A DNA stretch of 6,945 bases from DATKWS01 sp035529435 (lineage in GTDB: Bacteria > Krumholzibacteriota > Krumholzibacteriia > Krumholzibacteriales > Krumholzibacteriaceae), in NCBI GenBank assembly GCA_035529435.1, contig DATKWS010000175.1:1-6945 (forward strand), in the 5' to 3' direction. A program made the position numbers and the translations under genes. Position 1 is the first letter of the stretch; every line of letters starts with the position of its first letter. This document shows positions 1 through 5,312 of this stretch, piece by piece. Under the pieces are notes generated by a model. That model was not told where the DNA came from. It made no database searches and saw only the letters and a program-made list of their open reading frames with translations.

Positions 1-267
1 ATCAACATCAATGATCGCGACGGGTACCAGAAGTATCTGGACGGGTACGATGAAGTATTTTCCAAGTACAAGGGCATCGTCGTCGCCGTTGACGAACATC
101 CGCGGGTCCTGGAAGGGGAATGGCCCTATACGCGTACGGTATTGATACGGTTCCCCGATGAAGAAGAAGCCGAGCGTTGGTACCGATCGGCGGAATATCA
201 GGAATTGGTGAAACACCGTCATCGCTCATCGGAGGCGAACATCGTGCTGGTGACGAGACGGAAATAG
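1..267 (+). CDS. DUF1330 family protein, 3' portion (5' end outside window)
   Basis: The first frame is open from base 1 to a TAG at 265-267, giving 88 residues with no start codon, so the gene begins upstream. The visible part fits the small dimeric alpha/beta-barrel DUF1330 family (about 95 residues), so perhaps only 5-15 residues are missing. Family-like segments are VLEGEWP (about residues 36-42), then RTVLIRFPDEEEAERWY, then SAEYQELV, and a closing strand NIVLVTRR. These match the usual pattern of a gene-product strand, the F-P-D/S-x-E-x-A-x-x-W-Y helix and the S-x-E-Y-Q motif. The biochemical function of the family is not established; members are cytoplasmic and no signal peptide would be expected. 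The next gene on the same strand is a cupin starting 77 bp downstream, but a terminator-like hairpin lies between them, so co-transcription is uncertain. Confidence 0.85.
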   Translation: MNINDRDGYQKYLDGYDEVFSKYKGIVVAVDEHPRVLEGEWPYTRTVLIRFPDEEEAERWYRSAEYQELVKHRHRSSEANIVLVTRRK

Positions 268-293
268 AGCGGTCAGGCGGGCCCGCTCTCGTG

Positions 294-319
294 AGGCAGG
301 TAATTTCCGCCTTTCATTT
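294..319 (+). terminator. Possible Rho-independent terminator after the DUF1330 gene
   Basis: Bases 294-297 and 299-300 (AGGC, GG, with A298 bulged) can pair with 307-312 (CCGCCT) around a 6-base loop. A T-rich tail TTTCATTTAAT follows. A second possible stem, AGAGCGG (266-272) with CCGCTCT (283-289), begins inside the stop codon of the DUF1330 gene and has no T-run. The T-tract is interrupted, so this is a weak to moderate terminator call. Confidence 0.35.
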
Positions 320-330
320 AATCGTGAATT

Positions 331-337
331 GAGGAGG
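331..337 (+). promoter_or_regulatory. Ribosome-binding site that sets a GTG start
   Basis: GAGGAGG lies 7 bases before the GTG at 345. That spacing is ideal, whereas no ATG in the same frame has a comparable site. It decides the start of the cupin gene. Confidence 0.75.
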
Positions 338-344
338 TTCGATT

Positions 345-662
345 GTGCATGCCGTTCCCTACAAAATCGATTTCGATTCCATCGCCTGGGAATCCCCGAT
401 CCCCGGCGTGAGGCAAAAGGTGGTGAAGCATGGATCGAGACAGATACGGCTCGTCGAGTACTCGAAGGATATGGTTCCCCACTGGTGTACAAAGGGGCAC
501 TTCGGGTACGTCCTTGAGGGACTGTTCGAGATAGAATTCGACGGCGGTGCGCATCGGTTCAAAACAGGCGACGGTGTGCTGATACCCGACGGTTCCGATC
601 ACATGCATCAGGGAAGGGTCATGTCGGATTCCGTCAGGGTCATTTTCGTCGAGGACGTTTGA
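345..662 (+). CDS. Small single-domain cupin protein
   Basis: This gene encodes 105 residues, the usual size for a one-domain cupin (double-stranded beta-helix). The GTG start is supported by GAGGAGG at 331-337. Cupin motif 2 is clear: G75-x5-P81-x-G83-x2-H86, within GDGVLIPDGSDHMH. Motif 1 is present but altered. The usual HxH-x3/4-E becomes H46-x-C48-x3-H52, followed by the conserved YVLEG turn (55-59). The possible metal ligands are therefore H46, C48, H52 and H86; whether the protein binds metal is open. There is no signal peptide, so it is probably cytoplasmic. Small cupins serve many roles (isomerases, dioxygenases, sugar or small-molecule sensors), and nothing here indicates a substrate. 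The upstream neighbour is a DUF1330 gene on the same strand; downstream is a convergent membrane-protein gene. The family is confident, the function unknown. Confidence 0.85.
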   Translation: MHAVPYKIDFDSIAWESPIPGVRQKVVKHGSRQIRLVEYSKDMVPHWCTKGHFGYVLEGLFEIEFDGGAHRFKTGDGVLIPDGSDHMHQGRVMSDSVRVIFVEDV

Positions 663-875
663 AGTCGAAACACGGAGTGTCCTGCACTCGCAGACCTGTG
701 AACGGCATTGTTTAATTATCGACGGGGAGAGGTGCACACTCACCTCTGGTACTCACGGCTTACGCCGCGTCGTTGAGCGCGGTGCATGGTTCGCGTTTGG
801 TTGGGACTCCGCTGAACCGTGTCAACACACCCCTCCCCGTACGTGCGCATCCACCTTGCCAACCGGAGAATGCGT
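663..875. other. Structured intergenic region between convergent genes
   Basis: No convincing gene lies here. Several potential stems follow one another in the plus-strand transcript. GAGTG/CACTC occurs at 675-689. AGAGGTG/CACCTCT occurs at 728-747 with a 6-base loop. CGGC/GCCG at 756-767 competes with CGCCGCG/CGCGGTG at 763-784. A longer one at 785-821 pairs CATGGTTC with GAACCGTG plus GCG with CGC (11 pairs, one T-G wobble, one bulged T, 14-base loop). GTTGA (772-776) could also pair with TCAAC (822-826) around the last stem. None is followed by a T-run, so they are not standard Rho-independent terminators. They may still end transcription from both convergent genes, or form part of a small RNA. 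Confidence 0.4.
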
Positions 876-1136
876 TCAATTCGATGGCACCGTCCCACGA
901 CCCGTCATCGATCCTCCCAGCAGCACATATCCAATAATGAGGCTGGCGAGACAGGCAATGACGATGCCGGGATGCGGCATCTCCTTACTTTCCGCCAGGG
1001 CCAGCAGTGGCGGAACAAACAACAGTTCGCACCCGAAGACGGCCAGTGCCGGTTTCTTGATCTCGGTGAGGCGCCTCACGATCGTGAGTACGATCGCCAG
1101 TAGAATCTGCGAGAGCAGAATCGCCGCTATCCACAT
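876..1136 (-). CDS. Small three-helix membrane protein, unknown function
   Basis: I do not recognise this 86-residue protein. It has three hydrophobic stretches long enough to cross the membrane: about residues 2-20, 30-47 and 57-75. The first loop is RRLTEIKK, strongly positive, so it should face the cytoplasm, with the N-terminus and the second loop (AESKEMPHPG) outside. The ATG is preceded by GGAGGAGGG with a 6-base spacer. The gene starts 14 bp after the upstream lipoprotein gene ends, and the lipoprotein's TAG overlaps the ribosome-binding site, so the two are almost certainly one operon and probably translationally coupled. That pairing suggests a joint role in the envelope. An immunity-type or anchor-type partner of the lipoprotein is possible but unproven. 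The coding call rests on the ribosome-binding site, the tight spacing and the coherent topology. Confidence 0.7.
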   Translation of the reverse strand: MWIAAILLSQILLAIVLTIVRRLTEIKKPALAVFGCELLFVPPLLALAESKEMPHPGIVIACLASLIIGYVLLGGSMTGRGTVPSN

Positions 1137-1142
1137 GCAGCA

Positions 1143-1151
1143 CCCTCCTCC
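1143..1151 (-). promoter_or_regulatory. Ribosome-binding site overlapping upstream stop codon
   Basis: Read on the minus strand, GGAGGAGGG sits 6 bases before the ATG at 1136. Its first base is the last base of the TAG that ends the lipoprotein gene. This arrangement favours translational coupling of the two genes. Confidence 0.7.
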
Positions 1152-1948
1152 TACCAGCCGCGTTCTTCAAATGCGTCCCACGCCGCTACCGATGCGAGAC
1201 CACCGAAATATCCGACCGCGAACGGATTGCCGGCGAAGGCGAACCATGCGCCCCAACCGGCGAGGCCGTCGCATGCGCCGACACCCATGTACTTCAGTAC
1301 CGTCTTCCACCATTTATCTGCCAGCACCGCGTTGGGATCGTCGGGGTCAACGATATAGATCGGAACCGTCCCGTACCGTTCGCGCCAGAGCGCACACGAG
1401 TATGAAACCAGATCGTTCGCGGCCCGGATCGCATCCGAAGTGCATTCAGCCGAGGAAAGAAACGTGGGGAGCGAGGAGTCCGTTGAGATTCCGTCGCTGC
1501 CCGCCCGCTGCATGCGCTGGAGTATGAGCTTGAGCTGCGGCGCATACTCCCCGGGGATCACCCCCGCTTCGACGAAGCGGTCGATGGCCTCGGGCGGTGA
1601 TACTGCGGCCGGGTCGTATATATCCCAGATGCCCTCCTCGCGCCACGTGCGGCATGTTTCGAGGAACTCGTCCATCAACCGCTCGGTCGGGTCGAAGCGG
1701 TACCCGTTCTCCGCGCAGACCTGCCGGGCCGTCTGCACATACAATCGAATTCGTTCCTCCCGGCTGATGCCGGAATAATCGGCACGTGCCCGCAGGTACG
1801 CAGACACGAATGCGTTGTGTATCTCCCCGACGCGCGCTTCATCCCCTGCGTCGATTCGCACGGGCGTCACCCCGCGATCGGCATCGCACGCTATCAGGAG
1901 TGCAGTGCACAGCACGCAGAGCGCCGCTGCGAATGTTCCATAACGCAT
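1151..1948 (-). CDS. Putative lipoprotein with Gly/aromatic-rich C-terminus, unknown function
   Basis: The product has 265 residues. Residues 1-20 form a lipoprotein signal with lipobox L18-I19-A20-C21; cleavage would leave lipidated C21. The +2 residue is Asp22, which in Escherichia coli keeps lipoproteins in the inner membrane; whether that rule holds in this host is unknown. The mature part begins with a GEIHN motif (41-45), is mostly helical and charged to about residue 220, and has five further cysteines (78, 99, 169, 185, 226). A WW pair at 213-214 leads into a non-polar Gly/Ala/Trp/Phe-rich segment (about 222-260) that could insert in a membrane. I recall Bacteroidota-type lipoproteins of unknown function with a similar G-x-IHN start and Gly-rich end, but this is memory, not a search. 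The start is fixed by a GGAGGAGGTGG site. It forms a two-gene operon with the small membrane protein behind it. Confidence 0.8.
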   Translation of the reverse strand: MRYGTFAAALCVLCTALLIACDADRGVTPVRIDAGDEARVGEIHNAFVSAYLRARADYSGISREERIRLYVQTARQVCAENGYRFDPTERLMDEFLETCRTWREEGIWDIYDPAAVSPPEAIDRFVEAGVIPGEYAPQLKLILQRMQRAGSDGISTDSSLPTFLSSAECTSDAIRAANDLVSYSCALWRERYGTVPIYIVDPDDPNAVLADKWWKTVLKYMGVGACDGLAGWGAWFAFAGNPFAVGYFGGLASVAAWDAFEERGW

Positions 1949-1951
1949 CTT

Positions 1952-1962
1952 CCACCTCCTCC
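1952..1962 (-). promoter_or_regulatory. Very strong ribosome-binding site of the lipoprotein gene
   Basis: On the minus strand the sequence is GGAGGAGGTGG, with its GGAGG core 6 bases before the ATG at 1948. It is a near-full match to the 16S anti-Shine-Dalgarno and implies efficient translation. Confidence 0.75.
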
Positions 1963-2006
1963 ATGGTTGTCTCCCTTCCCAGGGATGTTTCCATCGCGAT
2001 CTTCAG

Positions 2007-2030
2007 GATTCGAATATACAAATTCGATTC
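2007..2030. promoter_or_regulatory. Inverted repeat, candidate operator of the lipoprotein operon
   Basis: GATTCGAAT (2007-2015) and ATTCGATTC (2022-2030) are inverted copies with 8 of 9 bases matching, separated by 6 bases. Each arm contains ATTCGA, so the site can also be read as a direct repeat with a 14-bp period. It lies 59-82 bases before the lipoprotein start. A TATATT hexamer on the minus strand (2013-2018) falls inside it as a possible -10 box, though I see no good -35 partner. A repressor bound here would block transcription, which is why I call it an operator candidate. Confidence 0.4.
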
Positions 2031-2176
2031 CAAATGCCGGATGCGGGAACAATTTGTTGAAATCAGCGATTTGGAACAGCGGCGCCGGGTCCGTTAACCA
2101 TTTAATTTAAAAAAGATTACAATGTTTCACGTGCCGGGGGCGGATGGAGCGTGGCGGTGATTTTGAAACCGATATC

Positions 2177-2204
2177 AAAAAATGCACCGAGCGCAGGGTG
2201 CGTT
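2177..2204 (-). terminator. Rho-independent terminator candidate after the thioredoxin lipoprotein gene
   Basis: On the minus strand, GCACC (2201-2197) pairs with GGTGC (2188-2184) around an 8-base loop. It is followed after one A by six Ts (2182-2177). AA at 2204-2203 can extend the stem across a mismatch. It sits about 105-130 bases past the stop codon at 2310, which leaves the downstream lipoprotein operon to its own promoter. The stem is short, so confidence is moderate. Confidence 0.5.
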
Positions 2205-2272
2205 ACGAAGTGTATCTGGGAAAAGTCACAAAGCTTAACTCATTTAGTTATCTGTCGCTGCGATTCAGTATC

Positions 2273-2302
2273 TGCTGATACAATTTGCTACAGTTTGATA
2301 CA
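2273..2302. repeat. Three 10-bp imperfect tandem repeats
   Basis: TGCTGATACA, ATTTGCTACA and GTTTGATACA follow one another directly, sharing the pattern TTTG(A/C)TACA; the first and third share TGATACA exactly 20 bp apart. The first unit also forms a small hairpin with the preceding bases (GTATC 2268-2272 with GATAC 2277-2281). The cluster ends 7 bp before the stop codon of the thioredoxin lipoprotein gene. One-helical-turn spacing is typical of protein binding sites, but chance is possible for so short a unit. Confidence 0.35.
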
Positions 2303-2309
2303 CCTGCTG

Positions 2310-3614
2310 CTAGCGTTCCTTCATCAGTTTCTCGATCATGCGCAACTTCTGCGCCTTCAGCCCGATGCCGGTCTGGATCAGGCGTATGCGCCCTTCACGG
2401 TCCAGTATGACGAATGTCGGAATACCCATGATCCCGTACTCGGGATCGAAGACCGGGCGGTTCGAGAATGCGCACGGCCATGTCATGCCGTGTTTTTCTA
2501 TGAATGCGCCGGTCAGCTCGATCTCACGGTCGGGATTGAGCTTGTCCTCGCGCGAGCCTTCCGTCTCGCCCGTTTCGAGATCGCGGTACATTCCCTGGAA
2601 GCTCGTAATACCCAGCACCGCCAGGCCGCGGTCACGGAATCTATTGTACAGCTCGCGTAATTCCGGGAACGCCATCATGCACGGCATGCACCACGTGGCC
2701 CAGAAGTCGAGAATCATCACCTTGCCCCGGAACGTCTTGAGCTTGATCGACAATTTCTCGTTATAGACGTGCACGAAGGTGAAGTCCGGCGCCTCCGTAC
2801 CGATCATGCCGAGACGCTGGACGAGGGTGGAGAGCGTTTCGAGGTGCTGGCCGTACTTCGTGGCGATGGGATCGTCCTGCTGCGTAAAGGAATCGCTGTA
2901 TGCCGTACTCGTGACGTGCACGCCGAGCGCACCCACCAGGTTCGCCCGGTACTGCCTGAACAGCTCCTGGCCCTCGGCGATACGATCCTTCTCCATCAGG
3001 AGCGGCGTCAGCTCGTCGGCGAGGTAGTACGATGTGTACGGAGCGTCGAGGGGCAGCGATTCGAGCTCCTCCATGAGGATCCTGATCGCATCCTCCGGGC
3101 GGTTCAACTCGTTGTAGCGCCCGGCGAGGTCCTGGCAGGGACCGTAGAGGTTGGCCTCGTACTCGGGGGTGTACGGGAACCGCCGGCGAAATCCCGCCAT
3201 CATCTCCTCGACCTTCGCGAAGTCGCCCCCTTCGATCTCCATCGTGATCAGCTCGCGGTACGCGTTCCGGGCGGTCCCGTCGTCGCCGTTCGCCAGCTCT
3301 TGCAGCACTTCCCGCGCCCGGCCCTTCTGACCGCCCCAGTACAGGACCTTGCCGTAATCGAGCAATCCTTCCCCGTCGAGGCCCTCGGCCTGGAGGGATC
3401 CGGCATACCCCGCCGCGATCTCGTTGCGCTTCGCGTTGAATTCATTCTGCGAGGTGATCTCTCCCCGACTCGCGAAGACCATGACACTGTCGAAGATCAT
3501 GTCCGTGACCTCCGAGGGATGGAGTTTCTGTTTTTCCTGCTTCTTGCCGCAGCCTGCCAGGAGAAGCGAGGCGGTGAGTGCGGCGACGGTGACGAATGCG
3601 ATCAGCCGTTTCAT
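2310..3614 (-). CDS. TlpA/ResA-like thioredoxin-fold lipoprotein
   Basis: This gene encodes 434 residues. The N-terminus is a lipoprotein signal with lipobox L19-A20-G21-C22 and Gly at +2, so the protein should be anchored to a membrane and face the periplasm. Residues about 35-265 are helical, with repeat-like segments (for example GKVLYWGGQKGRAREVLQEL and NRPEDAIRILMEEL) resembling TPR-type helical pairs. Residues about 272-434 are a TlpA/ResA-type thioredoxin domain: entry motif GTEAPDFTF, strand and active site DFWATWC309-M-P-C312, and the cis-proline loop G397-I-P399-T400. Such proteins usually reduce disulfides in exported substrates, for instance in cytochrome c maturation, but no cytochrome gene is nearby. 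About 25-30 residues between LGIT (334-337) and the AFIEKHG helix are longer than in minimal TlpA domains. C160 and C381 are extra cysteines. The ATG at 3614 has a GGAAGGA site just upstream. Confidence 0.9.
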   Translation of the reverse strand: MKRLIAFVTVAALTASLLLAGCGKKQEKQKLHPSEVTDMIFDSVMVFASRGEITSQNEFNAKRNEIAAGYAGSLQAEGLDGEGLLDYGKVLYWGGQKGRAREVLQELANGDDGTARNAYRELITMEIEGGDFAKVEEMMAGFRRRFPYTPEYEANLYGPCQDLAGRYNELNRPEDAIRILMEELESLPLDAPYTSYYLADELTPLLMEKDRIAEGQELFRQYRANLVGALGVHVTSTAYSDSFTQQDDPIATKYGQHLETLSTLVQRLGMIGTEAPDFTFVHVYNEKLSIKLKTFRGKVMILDFWATWCMPCMMAFPELRELYNRFRDRGLAVLGITSFQGMYRDLETGETEGSREDKLNPDREIELTGAFIEKHGMTWPCAFSNRPVFDPEYGIMGIPTFVILDREGRIRLIQTGIGLKAQKLRMIEKLMKER

Positions 3615-3676
3615 TCTATCCTTCCTTTATTGCATCATTTTACAATTTTCCACGTACCTCGTATTGAATAGGTACC

Positions 3677-3704
3677 ACTATACCGCATTTCACGGTGAAG
3701 TAAA
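3677..3704 (-). promoter_or_regulatory. Sigma-70-like promoter candidate for the thioredoxin lipoprotein gene
   Basis: Minus strand: TTTACT (3704-3699) as -35, a 16-base spacer, and TATAGT (3682-3677) as -10. These match 4 of 6 and 5 of 6 of the consensus. Transcription would begin near 3670, giving a leader of about 55 bases before the ATG at 3614. It reads away from the divergent protease operon. Confidence 0.4.
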
Positions 3705-3828
3705 GCAGATTGCCGCCCCCGCCGCGTCTGCGGGCATGGCGAGCGGCGAACGATCCGGTACGGCAACGTAATTATTTGTTGGGATTTAAATTATTTGAAA
3801 GAGACGAGGCGGTTGGTTATCGTTGAGG

Positions 3829-3854
3829 GGTGGCCCCGATGTGATGGGGCCGTC
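3829..3854 (+). promoter_or_regulatory. GC-rich hairpin in the leader of the protease operon
   Basis: GGCCCC (3832-3837) pairs perfectly with GGGGCC (3846-3851) around the 8-base loop GATGTGAT. Two wobble pairs and one G-C pair extend it to nine pairs. It ends about 50 bases before the first M16 start codon. It has no following T-run, so it is not a simple terminator. It could stabilise the messenger or slow translation. I found no clear promoter in the AT-rich stretch at 3768-3800 before it. Confidence 0.3.
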
Positions 3855-3903
3855 GCAATTACGGATGTAAGGGCATCGGCTCGGAGAAGAAAGGATTGCG
3901 CGT

Positions 3904-5298
3904 ATGACAGTTTGGAGAAATCAGTTCATGGGATCGGTGGTTTCATTCGCCGCCCTCGTTATCGCACTGTGGTGTGTGCCGCAGGCGGCGCCCGCCGGGC
4001 CCGCCGCGGCCGCGGCGGAGCAGGCCGCCCCGTCACCGCTCTTCGAGCTCGACGCGACGGTGACCACCCTCGACAACGGCCTCAAGGTCATCCTGCTGGA
4101 GGATCATTCGGCTCCCGTCATCAGCCGCTACACCTTTTTCCGCGTGGGAAGCCGCAACGAACGTCCCGGCATCACGGGGATCTCGCACTTCATGGAGCAC
4201 ATGATGTTCAACGGCGCCGGGAAGTACGGGCCGAAGGAGTTCGACCGTGTGCTCGAGGCGAACGGCGGGACCTCGAACGCATTCACATCGAAGGACATGA
4301 CCGCCTACTACGAGGACATTGCGAGCGATATACTCGAGCTCACCTTCGATCTCGACTCCGACCGGATCAAATCGCTCGCCCTCGATCCGAAATATATCGA
4401 ATCGGAGATGGGCGTGGTGATGGAGGAGCGGCGCAATTCGATCGACAACTCGATCGATGGAGCGATGTACGAGGAGCTCTACGCGCTCGCCTTCAAGGCC
4501 CATCCGTACCGGTGGCCGGTACTCGGCTGGATGTCCGACCTCGAGGGGATCGACCGCAACGATTGCGTGAACTACTTCAGGACCTACTACGCCCCCGACA
4601 ATGCCGTCCTGATCGTCGCGGGGGACTTCGACTCCGGGGAGGCGCTCGAGCTGATCCATCGCTACTACGACGATATCCCGGCGCAGGAGCCGCCCGCGCC
4701 GGTGCGGACCGTCGAGCCGGAGCAGTGGGGCGAGCGGCGCGCCGAGGTTCGCAAGGCCGCCGAGCTCCCCGCCGTGATGATCGCGTACCTCGTTCCCGGG
4801 ATGCAGTCCGATGATTTCTTCGCACTCGAGATTCTCCAGGGCGTTCTCACCACGGGGCGCAGCTCGCGGCTGTACCGGCTGCTCGTTCGTGATCTGGAGA
4901 TCGCGCTCTCCGTCTATACCGAGTACTCATGGCGGATCGATCCCGACCTCTTCTACTTCGACGTGAAGATGAAGCCGGGGCACACGACGGCCGAGGCGGA
5001 AGATGCCATCTACGCCGCCGTCGATTCGCTCATCGCGAACGGCGTGACCGAAGAGGAGCTCGCGCGCGCCCGCAAGCAGATCGCCGTCAACCTCGTGCGG
5101 CGGATGCAGACGGTGAACGGCAAAGCAAGCATGATCGGCCGCGCCGAGCTCCTGCTCGGCGATTACCACGGGTTGTTCCGGCTCCGGGAGGGATACGACG
5201 CCGTGACGGTGGATGATGTGAAACGGGTCGCGGAGAAATACCTGCGCTCCGGGCGGCGGAATGTCGTTACGCTGGTACCCGAAGGCGCGGAAGGATAA
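3904..5298 (+). CDS. M16 family zinc metallopeptidase, catalytic subunit
   Basis: The product has 464 residues, the usual size for the two-domain M16B type (processing-peptidase-like) proteins. The ATG has AAGGA 8 bases upstream; an in-frame ATG at codon 9 is a weaker alternative. Residues 1 to about 31 form a Sec signal peptide followed by an Ala/Pro-rich linker, so the mature enzyme is periplasmic or secreted. The zinc site is H95-F-M-E98-H99, with the downstream glutamate at E175 in VVMEER, at normal M16B spacing. Other family marks are LDNGLKVILLEDH (56-68) and HPYRWPVLGW (200-209). The C-terminal half (about 235-464) is the second M16 domain. It lacks the R-G-L-x-Y substrate motif: the matching place reads RDLEIALSVY (329-338). 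Such enzymes degrade unfolded or signal-type peptides. The partner gene starts 14 bp downstream and encodes the complementary half. Confidence 0.93.
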   Translation: MTVWRNQFMGSVVSFAALVIALWCVPQAAPAGPAAAAAEQAAPSPLFELDATVTTLDNGLKVILLEDHSAPVISRYTFFRVGSRNERPGITGISHFMEHMMFNGAGKYGPKEFDRVLEANGGTSNAFTSKDMTAYYEDIASDILELTFDLDSDRIKSLALDPKYIESEMGVVMEERRNSIDNSIDGAMYEELYALAFKAHPYRWPVLGWMSDLEGIDRNDCVNYFRTYYAPDNAVLIVAGDFDSGEALELIHRYYDDIPAQEPPAPVRTVEPEQWGERRAEVRKAAELPAVMIAYLVPGMQSDDFFALEILQGVLTTGRSSRLYRLLVRDLEIALSVYTEYSWRIDPDLFYFDVKMKPGHTTAEAEDAIYAAVDSLIANGVTEEELARARKQIAVNLVRRMQTVNGKASMIGRAELLLGDYHGLFRLREGYDAVTVDDVKRVAEKYLRSGRRNVVTLVPEGAEG

Positions 5299-5305
5299 GG
5301 AAGGA
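5299..5305 (+). promoter_or_regulatory. Ribosome-binding site of the second M16 gene
   Basis: GGAAGGA begins directly after the TAA of the first M16 gene and lies 7 bases before the ATG at 5313. It supports co-transcription and the chosen start. Confidence 0.65.
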
Positions 5306-5312
5306 TATCACG

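Larger units (their letters stand above)
1949..2309. other. Long spacer between two leftward genes
   Basis: These 361 bp hold no gene I can support; open frames here lack a ribosome-binding site and family resemblance. From left to right the stretch contains the ribosome-binding site of the lipoprotein gene, an inverted repeat at 2007-2030 with a possible -10 element, an AT-rich patch at about 2093-2122, a terminator candidate at 2177-2204, and a 10-bp repeat cluster at 2273-2302 next to the end of the thioredoxin-lipoprotein gene. The length and low GC compared with the flanking genes suggest regulatory DNA. Confidence 0.6.

Noticed and set aside
728..747. Seven-bp hairpin as a Rho-independent terminator of the cupin gene
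   Set aside because: The stem is good, but no T-run follows on either strand, so I describe it only as part of a structured region.
772..826. Possible tRNA, integron attC site or group II intron end in the hairpin region
   Set aside because: I could not build a cloverleaf, and neither attC core sites nor a recognisable intron domain V could be matched; the resemblance is only of short stems.
856..1527. 223-codon open frame on the plus strand
   Set aside because: It is antisense to the lipoprotein and small membrane protein genes, is extremely Arg/Pro/Ser-rich and has no ribosome-binding site.
2101..2116. A-rich run, which reads as a T-tract on the minus strand, as a second terminator
   Set aside because: No stable stem precedes the T-tract on the minus strand; the stretch is better described as AT-rich regulatory DNA.
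2151..2660. 169-codon open frame on the plus strand
   Set aside because: Its second half is antisense to the thioredoxin domain and its first half crosses the regulatory spacer; there is no ribosome-binding site or coherent domain.
2769..3671. 300-codon open frame on the plus strand
   Set aside because: It lies antisense inside the thioredoxin-lipoprotein gene. Its product is a His/Arg/Val-rich sequence without family resemblance, while the opposite strand has a lipobox, WCMPC and a cis-proline loop.
3795..4814. 339-codon open frame on the plus strand
   Set aside because: It overlaps the first M16 gene in another frame and gives an Arg/Gly/Ala-rich product typical of a GC-rich shadow frame; the HxxEH protein is clearly the real one.
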